Shown here: piece after piece, positions 32,502 through 41,902 of the stretch
Position numbering within the stretch: position 1 is the first letter of the stretch
How the letters are laid out: each line of letters opens with the position of its first letter
Assembly (NCBI GenBank): GCA_014804785.1
Contig: JAAUZD010000047.1
Coordinates: 1 to 64,000 of the forward strand
Length of the DNA stretch: 64,000 nucleotides
Direction of reading: 5' to 3'
Source of the DNA: Lachnospiraceae bacterium
GTDB lineage: Bacteria > Bacillota > Clostridia > Lachnospirales > Lachnospiraceae
Program-made: the position numbers and the translations under genes
The notes under the pieces: model-generated
The model's input: the letters and a program-made list of their open reading frames with translations, nothing else
The model's database searches: none
What the model was told of the DNA's origin: nothing

Positions 32502-33662
32502 ATGGTAAATTTTCAGTATCATAATCCCGCAAAAATCGTATTTGGAGCAGGTTCGGAGAAGGAACTTGCAAGATTACTTAAGGAGGAGAAGGCAACTTCC
32601 CTCCTTATGGTATATAGCGGGGATTTTGTAAAACAACTTGGAATTTTTGAAGTAGTAGAGTCTTCCTGCAGGGAGCTTGGAATAAAGTTTATTGAAAATG
32701 GAGATGTGCAGCCCAATCCTTCTATTGAGCTGGTACATGAACTGATTCAAAACGGGAAGGAAGAAAAAGTGGATTTTGTGCTGGCAGTTGGAGGCGGTAG
32801 TTCCATTGACACAGCTAAGGCAATTGCATTGGGGATTCCATATGAAGGGGATGTATGGGACTTTTTCTTCAACAGCGCTGTACCGGACGAGGTACTTCCA
32901 ACAGGGGTCATAACAACGCTGCCGGCAAGCGGGTCAGAAACATCAAATGCAGCAATCTTGTCAAACGGACACTGGAAGCTGGGATTTGAGGACGATCGTA
33001 TCGTCCCTAAATTTTCCATAATGAATCCGGAATACACGCTTACTTTACCGCCCTATCAGACTTCATGCGGAATTGCGGATATATTGTCCCATCTTCTGGA
33101 ACGATATTTTTCTGATGTAAAAAACACAGACGTTACCGATTATCTGATTGAAGGCGCAATAAAGGCGTTGATGTTGAATGGCACAAGGCTGATGAAGGAT
33201 CCGGCAGATTTGAATGCAAGAGCAGAAGTACAGTGGATGGCGAGTATTGCTCACAATAATCTTCTGGATACCGGACGTATTGGTGACTGGGGGTCCCATC
33301 GGATAGAACACGAACTAAGCGCTCAGTATGGGATTACCCATGGTGAAGGAATGGCGGTGGTACTGGTTGCCTGGACGAAATATGTAGCAAAGGAAAAACC
33401 GTGGAAACTTGCACAGCTTGCCGTGCGCGTGTTTGGCGCAGACGCCTTTGACCATACAAGCGAAGAACTTGCCCTTATTTTATCCAATAAATTGAAAGAA
33501 TATTTTATTTCGTTAAATTTAAGGACTTCACTGACAGAACTGGGAATCGGAAGAGCGCATTTCACGGAAATGGCGGAAAGAGCAACCAGAAATGGAAACG
33601 TAGGTCATTATCTGCCTTTAGATAAAAAGAGGTTTCAGGAAATACTTGAACAAGCAATGTAG
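32502..33662 (+). CDS. Iron-containing alcohol dehydrogenase
   Basis: A 386-aa group III alcohol dehydrogenase, nearest in feel to butanol dehydrogenases (BdhA/YugJ). FGAGSE, then VLAVGGGSSIDTAKAIAL for NAD(P) binding, TTLPASGSETSNAAI, and the iron ligands in the pattern of DILSHLLERYF and THGEGMAVV (His). It is the last gene of the apparent sulfur operon, 46 nt after the AhpD-like gene. Its connection to sulfur is unknown; aldehyde detoxification is one option. Confidence 0.92.
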   Translation: MVNFQYHNPAKIVFGAGSEKELARLLKEEKATSLLMVYSGDFVKQLGIFEVVESSCRELGIKFIENGDVQPNPSIELVHELIQNGKEEKVDFVLAVGGGSSIDTAKAIALGIPYEGDVWDFFFNSAVPDEVLPTGVITTLPASGSETSNAAILSNGHWKLGFEDDRIVPKFSIMNPEYTLTLPPYQTSCGIADILSHLLERYFSDVKNTDVTDYLIEGAIKALMLNGTRLMKDPADLNARAEVQWMASIAHNNLLDTGRIGDWGSHRIEHELSAQYGITHGEGMAVVLVAWTKYVAKEKPWKLAQLAVRVFGADAFDHTSEELALILSNKLKEYFISLNLRTSLTELGIGRAHFTEMAERATRNGNVGHYLPLDKKRFQEILEQAM

Positions 33663-33806
33663 AGTAGTAGGATAAGGAGAGTCGATGCCTGTCTTGATTG
33701 TCTGTGAGCCATTAAATTCATAAGTGTAAGAAAAAGGGTACGATTCAGGATAAAAATATGTTACAATCAATATTACGAAATCGTAGCACCAAGGAGGAAT
33801 TCCCGG

Positions 33807-35600
33807 ATGGAGAATGAAACAAAAAAACGATATGGTAAATGGATTGTGGCAGCAGCAGTAGCAGCAGTCGTCTGTCTGCTGGCGTGTGGAATCACCGCTA
33901 TTATAATACATAAGGGAGGTAAGACGGACTCAGAAACGTTTGATGCTTATACGGATGAGTTATTTAAAGAGGAAATCGCAATAAATACAGTGAATCTCCA
34001 CTATACACTTGCACATCCGGAAAATTATGGAATCACTGACTATGATGTTTCTTTGGGGGATTTTTCCATTGAAAACATAAAAGATAGCTATCAGCAGTTT
34101 GAAGATATAAAGGAGAAACTTCTTACTTATGACCGGAAGAAACTGACTGAAAGTCAGAGACTCACTTATGATGTGCTGATGGATTATGTGGAGACGGAGT
34201 TGTCGGTAGAAGATCTGTATCTTTACGAAGAGGTGCTTGAACCGACGAATGGATATCAGTCACAGTTTCCTATTATTCTTGCAGAATATACATTCCGTAC
34301 GGAAAGGGATATAGAGGACTATCTGGAACTGCTTTCCGAAATGGATGAGTATTATGCACAGCTCATTGCTTTTGAAGAAAAAAAGGCTGAAGAGGGACTC
34401 TTTATGTCTGATTCTGCTGTAGATGATGTTATTGGGCAGTGCGAAGAGTTCATTAAAAATCCGGAAAACAACTATATGATAGAGGTTTTCAATGATAAAA
34501 TCGATTCTTTTGAGGGAATTTCAGAGGAGAAGAAAGAAGAATACCGGGAAAGACATGATGAAATCATCAACGCTGATGTGGTAGAGGGCTATCAGATTTT
34601 GATTGATGGCTTAACGGAACTGAAAGGAAGCGGCAGGAATGAGCTTGGGTTATGCTACTTTGAGGATGGAAAGGAGTATTATGAATATCTGATCCGCTCT
34701 AAGGTTGGTACCGATGCTTCCGTAAAGAAGCTGCAGAGAAAAATCGAAAAATTTATAGGAGATTATATTCGGGAGCTATACGATACAGTTTTGCAGGACA
34801 TGGATGCTTATGAGGAAGCGTTAAATTACCAGCTTCCGGATATGGAACCTGATGAGATTCTTCAGGATTTGATGAGAAAAATGGAAAAGGATTTCCCAGA
34901 GCCGCCACAGGTAGACTATAACGTTAAATATGTGCATCCCTCCATGCAGGATTTCCTCAACCCGGCATTTTATCTGACGACGCCGATTGATGATATACAA
35001 AATAATTTCATTTATATCAATGAAAAATATACGGGAGCAAATGCAGGAGGAAATGGAAGACTTTATACAACGCTGGCTCACGAGGGTTATCCGGGGCATC
35101 TGTATCAGAATGCTTATACTGCATCCAGCGGGCTTCCGCTTGTGCGTAATCTGTTTTCCTGTCAGGGATATGTGGAAGGATGGGCAACTTATGTAGAATA
35201 TGAATATGGATATGAATATGCGTACGAAGAACTGGACAAGAACTTTACGGATTTTCTTGCAAAAGATACGGCGGTGTCAATGGCGATTTATGCATATATT
35301 GATCTGGGAATTCATTATGACGGATGGGACCGTGAAGATGTGTCAGAGTTCTTAAGCGGCTTTATGGATGTGGACGAGGAGACAGTCAATGAGGTGTTTG
35401 ATGCAATCGTTACTGACCCAGCCGGCTATTTGAGTTATTTTGCAGGCTATTTGGAAATTCTTGAACTTCGGGAAGATGCCATGGAGGAATTGGGCGGTGA
35501 CTTTGATATAAAGGAGTTTCATGATTTTCTTTTAAGTACCGGACCTGCCCCGTTTTATATCATAGAAGATTATATGGATGAGTGGATGAAGGCGCAGTAA
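33807..35600 (+). CDS. DUF885 family metallopeptidase-like protein
   Basis: A 597-aa exported protein anchored by one N-terminal helix (WIVAAAVAAVVCLLACGITA). The zinc motif LAHEGYPGHLYQN (HExxxxH type of DUF885) is near residues 428-440, followed by WATYVEYEYGYEY. The whole length fits DUF885 proteins, which are related to gluzincin peptidases. AAGGAGG lies 8 nt before the ATG. An extracytoplasmic peptidase is likely; the substrate is unknown. The gene is flanked by its own hairpin at 35616. Confidence 0.88.
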   Translation: MENETKKRYGKWIVAAAVAAVVCLLACGITAIIIHKGGKTDSETFDAYTDELFKEEIAINTVNLHYTLAHPENYGITDYDVSLGDFSIENIKDSYQQFEDIKEKLLTYDRKKLTESQRLTYDVLMDYVETELSVEDLYLYEEVLEPTNGYQSQFPIILAEYTFRTERDIEDYLELLSEMDEYYAQLIAFEEKKAEEGLFMSDSAVDDVIGQCEEFIKNPENNYMIEVFNDKIDSFEGISEEKKEEYRERHDEIINADVVEGYQILIDGLTELKGSGRNELGLCYFEDGKEYYEYLIRSKVGTDASVKKLQRKIEKFIGDYIRELYDTVLQDMDAYEEALNYQLPDMEPDEILQDLMRKMEKDFPEPPQVDYNVKYVHPSMQDFLNPAFYLTTPIDDIQNNFIYINEKYTGANAGGNGRLYTTLAHEGYPGHLYQNAYTASSGLPLVRNLFSCQGYVEGWATYVEYEYGYEYAYEELDKNFTDFLAKDTAVSMAIYAYIDLGIHYDGWDREDVSEFLSGFMDVDEETVNEVFDAIVTDPAGYLSYFAGYLEILELREDAMEELGGDFDIKEFHDFLLSTGPAPFYIIEDYMDEWMKAQ

Positions 35601-35615
35601 TCCAATTCACTACAA

Positions 35616-35670
35616 TTCAGTCTTTGGTTTTATGGTAACGTAATTTGTTACAGTGAAGCCAGAGACTGAA
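35616..35670. terminator. Large hairpin after DUF885 gene
   Basis: TTCAGTCTTTGG (35616-35627) pairs with CCAGAGACTGAA (35659-35670) with one mismatch, enclosing GTAAC/GTTAC. No strict T-run follows, so termination is likely but not certain. No PyrR-box was seen before carA. Confidence 0.5.
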
Positions 35671-35707
35671 CTATATTCAGGATTCTAATTTTTTTGCAGA
35701 TTGTCAG

Positions 35708-35736
35708 TTGAAGAGAGGAAATTCTTGTGCTATAAT
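35708..35736 (+). promoter_or_regulatory. Promoter of carAB
   Basis: TTGAAG (35708-35713), 17-nt spacer, TATAAT (35731-35736), 45 nt upstream of carA. Confidence 0.75.
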
Positions 35737-35781
35737 GAAACGATTTGCAAAAGAATATGAAAGAAAGGGAGCAGGGACTAC

Positions 35782-36975
35782 ATGAAAGCATTTTTAATTC
35801 TGGAAGACGGCACTGTTTTTACGGGAATACATATTGGTGCTGCCAAGGAAATCGTCAGTGAAATCGTATTTAATACTTCCATGGCTGGCTATCTGGAGGT
35901 GTTGACAGATCCATCCTATGCAGGGCAGGCTGTATGCATGACTTATCCGCTGATTGGCAACTATGGTATTTGTAAAGAAGATATGGAATCAAACAGGGCA
36001 TGGCCGGATGGCTTTATTGTAAGAGAGTTATCGCGCATACCCAGCAACTTCCGGAAAGATATCACCATCCAGGATTTTCTCATACAACAGGACATTCCGG
36101 GCATAGCAGGTATCGACACACGTGCCCTTACAAAAATTCTTCGTGAAAAAGGCACCATGAATGGTATGATTACTACCAATGAAGCCTACGATCTAAGTAC
36201 AATTCTTCCTAAATTAAAAACCTATACCACCGGCAAAGTGGTGGAAAAGGTAACCTGTTCCCAGAAATATGAAATAAAAGGCTCCAGAGAACTTGCTGAT
36301 AACGGTCCCCTTTCCGGCAGTGCCAGATTTGTAAAAGAAGATTTTGTTTCTGGAAAGCGCGAAAAGCGTCCCAGCATCACAAAAGCGTTAAATGGACTTG
36401 GCAAAAAGGCAGCGTTGCTGGATTTAGGCGCCAAGGGCAATATTGCATTGTCTCTTGCGCAGAGAGGCTGTGATGTGACCGTTTACCCTGCTTTTACAAA
36501 AGCGGAGGAGATCCTTGCAGATCGACCTGACGGCATCATGTTAAGCAATGGACCGGGCGATCCTAAAGAATGTACTGCTATTATAGAAGAAATCCGTAAA
36601 CTTTATGAATCGGATATTCCGATTTTTGCCATTTGCCTGGGGCATCAGCTGATGGCGCTGGCTACAGGGGCGGATACCTTTAAAATGAAATATGGTCACC
36701 GCGGGGGGAATCATCCGGTAAAGGATCTTGCGAACGGACGGGTTTATATTTCCTCACAGAATCATGGCTATGTGGTGGATATGGACAAGCTGGATCCGCA
36801 GATAGCAGTTCCGGCATTTGTGAATGTGAATGACGGAACTAATGAGGGACTTTCCTATATCAATAAAAATATATTCACGGTTCAGTTCCATCCAGAGGCA
36901 TGTCCCGGACCGCAGGACTCCAGTTACTTGTTCGATAGATTTATCAAAATGATGGAGGTGGGGAAAAATGCCTAA
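35782..36975 (+). CDS. carA: Carbamoyl phosphate synthase small subunit
   Basis: A 397-aa glutamine amidotransferase subunit that supplies ammonia for carbamoyl phosphate (arginine and pyrimidine synthesis). The N-terminal domain has EDGTVFTG and FNTSMAGYLEVLTDPSYAGQ. The class I glutaminase has IFAICLGHQLMALATGA (catalytic Cys), and a HPEACPGPQD His-Glu dyad. GAAAGGGAG precedes the ATG. carB overlaps its end by 8 nt. Confidence 0.97.
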   Translation: MKAFLILEDGTVFTGIHIGAAKEIVSEIVFNTSMAGYLEVLTDPSYAGQAVCMTYPLIGNYGICKEDMESNRAWPDGFIVRELSRIPSNFRKDITIQDFLIQQDIPGIAGIDTRALTKILREKGTMNGMITTNEAYDLSTILPKLKTYTTGKVVEKVTCSQKYEIKGSRELADNGPLSGSARFVKEDFVSGKREKRPSITKALNGLGKKAALLDLGAKGNIALSLAQRGCDVTVYPAFTKAEEILADRPDGIMLSNGPGDPKECTAIIEEIRKLYESDIPIFAICLGHQLMALATGADTFKMKYGHRGGNHPVKDLANGRVYISSQNHGYVVDMDKLDPQIAVPAFVNVNDGTNEGLSYINKNIFTVQFHPEACPGPQDSSYLFDRFIKMMEVGKNA

Positions 36976-39900
36976 AAATCCAGATGTAAAAAGAGTAATG
37001 GTAATCGGCTCCGGTCCTATCGTGATCGGTCAGGCGGCGGAATTTGACTATGCAGGAACCCAGGCGTGCCGTTCCCTTAAAGAGGAAGGCGTGGAGGTGA
37101 TACTGGTCAATTCCAATCCTGCAACCATTATGACGGATAAGGACATAGCGGATAAAGTATACATAGAGCCTTTGACGGCAAGAGTGTTGGAGCAGATTAT
37201 TGAAAAAGAGAAGCCGGACAGCATTCTTCCTACCTTAGGCGGACAGGCAGGTCTTAACCTTGGAATGGAACTGGAAGAATCGGGATTTCTTGCGTCCCAT
37301 CATGTGAAGCTGCTTGGCACTACGGCAGCTACCATCAAAAAGGCAGAAGACAGGCAGGAATTTAAGGACACCATGGAAAAAATTGGCGAGCCCTGTGCAG
37401 CTTCTAAAGTTGTGGAAACTGTGGAAGACGGCGTTGCCTTTACCAGGACTATCGGCTATCCGGTGGTACTCCGACCTGCATACACGCTGGGAGGTTCCGG
37501 CGGCGGTATAGCCCACAATCAGGAGGAACTTGAGAATATTCTGGAAAATGGTCTCCGCCTTTCCCGTGTGGGACAGGTTCTGGTGGAACGCTGTATTGCA
37601 GGGTGGAAGGAAATTGAATATGAGGTGATGCGTGATAGTGCAGGTAACTGTATAACCGTGTGCAACATGGAAAATATTGATCCGGTAGGCGTCCATACAG
37701 GCGACAGTATTGTTGTTGCACCTTCCCAGACACTGGGAGATAAGGAATACCAGATGCTCCGGACCTCAGCCCTCAATATCATCAGCGAATTGGAAATTAC
37801 AGGCGGATGCAACGTGCAGTTTGCCCTTCATCCCACCAGCTTTGAATATTGTGTAATCGAGGTGAATCCCCGTGTAAGCCGTTCGTCGGCACTGGCAAGT
37901 AAGGCAACCGGTTATCCCATTGCAAAAGTGGCGGCAAAAATTGCGCTTGGTTATACCTTGGATGAAATCAAAAATGCTATCACTGGAAAGACCTATGCAA
38001 GTTTTGAGCCCGCTCTGGACTATTGTGTGGTGAAGCTTCCAAGACTTCCCTTTGATAAATTTCTGACGGCGAAGAGAACACTTACCACCCAGATGAAGGC
38101 AACCGGAGAAGTCATGAGCATCTGCAACAGTTTTGAAGGCGCGCTGATGAAGGCAATCCGTTCGCTGGAACAGCATGTGGACTGTCTGCTTAGTTATGAT
38201 TTCAGCGCTCTTTCCAAAGAGGAATTGAAAGACAGACTGCATGTGGTGGATGACCAGCGGATTTATGTGATTGCAGAGGCGCTGCGAAAAGGTATTGATT
38301 ATGATACCATCCATGAGATTACCATGATCGATCACTGGTTCATCGACAAGATTGCGATTCTCGTTGAGATGGAACAGGCGCTGAAACAGGAGACACTCAG
38401 CGCGGAACTGTTAAAAGAAGCAAAACGCCTGGAATTCCCTGACAATGTGATCAGCAGGCTGACAGGTATACCGGAAGAAGAAATTAAAAAAATGCGTTAT
38501 GACAACGGAATTGTTGCCGTCTACAAAATGGTGGATACCTGTGCCGCTGAGTTTGAGGCAAGCACCCCTTATTACTATTCCGTATATGGCGGTGAAAATG
38601 AAGCGGTGGAGACAAATCCTCCCAAGAAAGTGTTGGTGCTTGGTTCAGGCCCGATCAGAATCGGTCAGGGAATCGAGTTCGATTATTGTTCTGTTCATGC
38701 TACATGGGCGTTTGCAAAAGCAGGATATGAGACCATTATCATCAACAACAATCCCGAAACGGTGAGTACGGATTTTGATATTGCAGACAAGCTGTACTTT
38801 GAGCCGCTCACCCCGGAGGATGTGGAGAGTATCGTAAATATCGAAAAGCCGGATGGAGCTGTGGTACAGTTTGGCGGACAGACGGCGATTAAACTGACGG
38901 AGAGCCTTATGAAGATGGGCGTCCCCATTCTAGGTACAAAGGCGGAGGATGTGGATGCAGCAGAAGACCGGGAATTGTTTGACAAGATATTGGAAGAGAC
39001 TCAGATTCCACGGGCAGCAGGCGGTACGGTTTATACTGCACAGGAAGCCAAAGAGGTTGCAAATAGGCTGGGATATCCGGTGCTTGTAAGACCTTCCTAT
39101 GTGCTTGGCGGTCAGGGAATGCAGATTGCGATTTCTGATGAAGAAATAGAAGAGTTCATGAACATTATCAACAGGATTGCCCAGGACCACCCGATTCTGG
39201 TGGACAAGTACCTTCAGGGCAAGGAAATCGAAGTGGATGCGGTCTGCGACGGCACGGATATCCTGATACCGGGGATTATGGAACATATTGAAAGAACCGG
39301 GGTTCATTCGGGAGACAGTATTTCTGTCTATCCGGCGCCCACTATTTCTGCAACGGTAAAAGAAAAGATTGCAGAATATACCAGAAGACTGGCAAAAGCC
39401 CTGCATGTCAAGGGGCTGATCAATATACAGTTCATTGCTATCGGAGAAGAGGTCTATGTGATAGAAGTAAATCCTCGTTCTTCCCGTACGGTTCCCTATA
39501 TCAGCAAGGTAACAGGGATTCCGATTGTGGATCTTGCCACATGGGTCATTATTGGAAAGACCATAAGGGAACTGGGGTATGAACCTGGATTACAGCCCGA
39601 GGCGGATTATTTTGCAATTAAGATGCCAGTATTCTCCTTTGAGAAAATCAGAGGCGCAGAAATCAGTCTTGGACCGGAAATGAAGTCCACGGGAGAATGT
39701 CTTGGAATTGCAAGGACTTTCAACGAGGCACTTTACAAGGCTTTCTTAGGGGCAGGGGTCGATCTGCCGAAACATAAGCAGATGATCATTACAGTTAAAG
39801 ATGCAGATAAAGGTGAGGCAGTGGAAATCGGACGCAGATTTGAAAAACTCGGTTACACAATCTATGCAACCAGAAGTACAGCGGCTGCCTTAAATGAAGC

Positions 39901-40162
39901 AGGGGTAAAAGCCCGTAAGGTCAACAAGATTTCCCAGGAATCGCCTACTGTTATGGATCTCATATTAGGGCATAGGATTGATCTTGTGATCGATACGCCT
40001 ACCCAGGGACGGGATAAGTCCAGAGATGGGTTCTTGATCAGAAGAACCTCCATTGAAACCGGTGTGAATTGTATCACAGCAATGGATACGGCGAGGGCAT
40101 TAGTAACCAGTCTTGAAAATGCCAATGACCAGTTTACCCTGATTGACATTGCTTCCATTTGA
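36968..40162 (+). CDS. carB: Carbamoyl phosphate synthase large subunit
   Basis: A 1064-aa synthetase with the two homologous halves expected: PDVKRVMVIGSGPIVIGQAA starts the first ATP-grasp half and KKVLVLGSGPIRIGQGIEFD starts the second near residue 554. EVNPRVSRSSALASKATGYP and EVNPRSSRTVPYISKVTGIP mark the two ATP sites. The C-terminal allosteric MGS-like domain carries ITVKDADKGE and SPTVMDLILG. Length is normal. GGAGGTG precedes the ATG within carA, so translation is coupled. Confidence 0.97.
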   Translation: MPKNPDVKRVMVIGSGPIVIGQAAEFDYAGTQACRSLKEEGVEVILVNSNPATIMTDKDIADKVYIEPLTARVLEQIIEKEKPDSILPTLGGQAGLNLGMELEESGFLASHHVKLLGTTAATIKKAEDRQEFKDTMEKIGEPCAASKVVETVEDGVAFTRTIGYPVVLRPAYTLGGSGGGIAHNQEELENILENGLRLSRVGQVLVERCIAGWKEIEYEVMRDSAGNCITVCNMENIDPVGVHTGDSIVVAPSQTLGDKEYQMLRTSALNIISELEITGGCNVQFALHPTSFEYCVIEVNPRVSRSSALASKATGYPIAKVAAKIALGYTLDEIKNAITGKTYASFEPALDYCVVKLPRLPFDKFLTAKRTLTTQMKATGEVMSICNSFEGALMKAIRSLEQHVDCLLSYDFSALSKEELKDRLHVVDDQRIYVIAEALRKGIDYDTIHEITMIDHWFIDKIAILVEMEQALKQETLSAELLKEAKRLEFPDNVISRLTGIPEEEIKKMRYDNGIVAVYKMVDTCAAEFEASTPYYYSVYGGENEAVETNPPKKVLVLGSGPIRIGQGIEFDYCSVHATWAFAKAGYETIIINNNPETVSTDFDIADKLYFEPLTPEDVESIVNIEKPDGAVVQFGGQTAIKLTESLMKMGVPILGTKAEDVDAAEDRELFDKILEETQIPRAAGGTVYTAQEAKEVANRLGYPVLVRPSYVLGGQGMQIAISDEEIEEFMNIINRIAQDHPILVDKYLQGKEIEVDAVCDGTDILIPGIMEHIERTGVHSGDSISVYPAPTISATVKEKIAEYTRRLAKALHVKGLINIQFIAIGEEVYVIEVNPRSSRTVPYISKVTGIPIVDLATWVIIGKTIRELGYEPGLQPEADYFAIKMPVFSFEKIRGAEISLGPEMKSTGECLGIARTFNEALYKAFLGAGVDLPKHKQMIITVKDADKGEAVEIGRRFEKLGYTIYATRSTAAALNEAGVKARKVNKISQESPTVMDLILGHRIDLVIDTPTQGRDKSRDGFLIRRTSIETGVNCITAMDTARALVTSLENANDQFTLIDIASI

Positions 40163-40334
40163 ATCTGCACGCAGATGAATAGCGAAATGACGAAAAAAGG
40201 AACAAGAACATATACAAAATGTACAAAAAATGGATTGATAAATTTGCAAAAGCGACGAAATTGCCAAAAAATCATTTTAAAATGTGAAACAAGTATTGCA
40301 TTATTGCGCTATAAATGTTATCTTTAATATGTGC

Positions 40335-40350
40335 TTGGAAACGTTTCCAA
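40335..40350. promoter_or_regulatory. LacI/CcpA-type palindromic operator
   Basis: TTGGAAACGTTTCCAA is a perfect 16-bp palindrome with a central CG, 54 nt before the sugar-binding protein start. It differs by one base from the CcpA cre consensus and suits any LacI-family regulator. No LacI gene is in the window. -35 and -10 elements are not clear; TTGCAT at 40296 and TATCTT at 40319 are a weak option. Confidence 0.7.
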
Positions 40351-40403
40351 AACGATTCTGCACAAATACAATTAATCCAAATAAAGGAGAGGAAAGGTAT
40401 ATT

Positions 40404-41813
40404 ATGAAAAAGAAAGTAATTAGCGCATTACTTTGTGTTGCCATGGTATCCAGCATGCTGATTGGCTGCGGATCAAGTAACACATCAACCACACAGGAAA
40501 CTACAGACTCTGCAGACGTAGAAGCTGCTGATGATGCATCTGAAGGTGAAGCAGCACCTGCAGATGATGCAACAGCAAGTGCTGAAGGCGGTTCTGTATA
40601 CTACCTGAACTTCAAACCCGAACAGGCTGATCAGTGGGTTGCTTTAGCAGCTAAATACACAGAGCAGACAGGTGTTCAGGTTGACGTCGTAACAGCAGCT
40701 TCAGGAACATATGAATCAACATTGAAATCTGAAATTGCTAAGACAGAGGCTCCTACATTATTCCAGGTTAACGGACCGGTTGGTCTTGCAACATGGAGCG
40801 ACTATTGCTATGATTTATCAGGCACTGAAATTTACAATAATGTAAAGAGTGATGACTTCGTACTTAAAGAGGGCGATGCAGTAAAGGGTATTGCATATGT
40901 TATCGAGACCTACGGAATCATTTACAACAAGACACTTTTGAATGACTATTTCACAAAAGACTATGCGGTAGTTTCCAGCGTAGATGAAATCAATAGCTTT
41001 GATACATTAAAGGCTGTTGCAGAAAGCATTCAGGCTAACAAAGAAGATATGGGCGTTGAAGGCGCATTTACATCCGCTGGTATGGATTCTTCTTCTGACT
41101 GGAGATTCAAAACACACTTAGCAAACCTGCCTATCTACTATGAGTATGAAGGAAATGGTTACAGCTCAACAGCAGCTATTGAGGGTACATATCTTGATAA
41201 CTACAAGGCTGTATGGGATCTTTACATCAACAATTCCACATGTGCACCTACTCTTCTTTCCAGCAAGACTGGTGATGAAGCAGAAGCAGAATTCGCGTTA
41301 GGCGAAGCTGTATTCTTCCAGAATGGTACATGGGAGTATGGAAACTTGATCAACGCTGGTATGACAGATGCTGACATGGGAATGCTTCCTATCTACATTG
41401 GTGTTGACGGTGAAGAAAATCAGGGTCTTTGTACAGGTTCTGAAAACTACTGGTGTGTAAACAGCCAGGCTTCAGAAGCAGATATCCAGGCAACACTTAA
41501 TTTCTTAGCTTGGGTTATCACATCTGATGAAGGTAGAGATTCCATGGCTAACGAGATGGGATTCTTAACACCTTTCTCAACATTCGATGATGGCTATGTT
41601 GCAGAGAACGCTCTGATTGCAGCAGCAGATGAATACATTGCAGGCGGTAAGAAATCCGTAGCTTGGTGCTTCCCTACAATGCCTTCAGAGTCATGGAAAG
41701 ATGGCGTTGGTTCTGCATTAACAGAGTATGCAGCAGGAACAGGCGATTGGGATGCAGTTGTAACAGCATTCGTTGACGGTTGGGTTACAGAATATGAGGC
41801 AGCTAATAACTAA
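40404..41813 (+). CDS. Carbohydrate ABC transporter substrate-binding lipoprotein
   Basis: A 469-aa extracellular solute-binding protein, family 1. The signal peptide ends in lipobox LIGC (Cys about 22), then an acidic Ala/Glu/Asp linker. The binding domain shows TGVQVDVVTAASGTYESTL, AIVETYGIIYNKTLL-type strands and TFFQNGTWEYG-type hinge (FFQNGTWEYGN). ATG 40404 is preferred, with GGAGAGGAAAGG upstream; the in-frame upstream starts cover the operator. Codon use is strongly biased, suggesting high expression. It feeds the two permeases downstream. The sugar is unknown. Confidence 0.92.
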   Translation: MKKKVISALLCVAMVSSMLIGCGSSNTSTTQETTDSADVEAADDASEGEAAPADDATASAEGGSVYYLNFKPEQADQWVALAAKYTEQTGVQVDVVTAASGTYESTLKSEIAKTEAPTLFQVNGPVGLATWSDYCYDLSGTEIYNNVKSDDFVLKEGDAVKGIAYVIETYGIIYNKTLLNDYFTKDYAVVSSVDEINSFDTLKAVAESIQANKEDMGVEGAFTSAGMDSSSDWRFKTHLANLPIYYEYEGNGYSSTAAIEGTYLDNYKAVWDLYINNSTCAPTLLSSKTGDEAEAEFALGEAVFFQNGTWEYGNLINAGMTDADMGMLPIYIGVDGEENQGLCTGSENYWCVNSQASEADIQATLNFLAWVITSDEGRDSMANEMGFLTPFSTFDDGYVAENALIAAADEYIAGGKKSVAWCFPTMPSESWKDGVGSALTEYAAGTGDWDAVVTAFVDGWVTEYEAANN

Positions 41814-41850
41814 TTCATAAAGATATAGTTTGAAGCCCTGGAAACAGATG

Positions 41851-41882
41851 AAAAGGGTGAACGATTTATCGTTCACCCTTTT
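41851..41882 (+). terminator. Strong hairpin between binding-protein and permease genes
   Basis: AAAAGGGTGAACGAT and ATCGTTCACCCTTTT pair over 15 bp. Only 20 nt separate it from the next start. Such intercistronic hairpins stabilise or partly terminate mRNA, giving more binding protein than permease. Confidence 0.75.
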
Positions 41883-41902
41883 GAATTAGGAGAGAGGATA
41901 GT

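Noticed and set aside
35600-35781. PyrR attenuator upstream of carAB
   Set aside because: The hairpin lies upstream of the carA promoter rather than in its leader, and no PyrR anti-antiterminator consensus was found.
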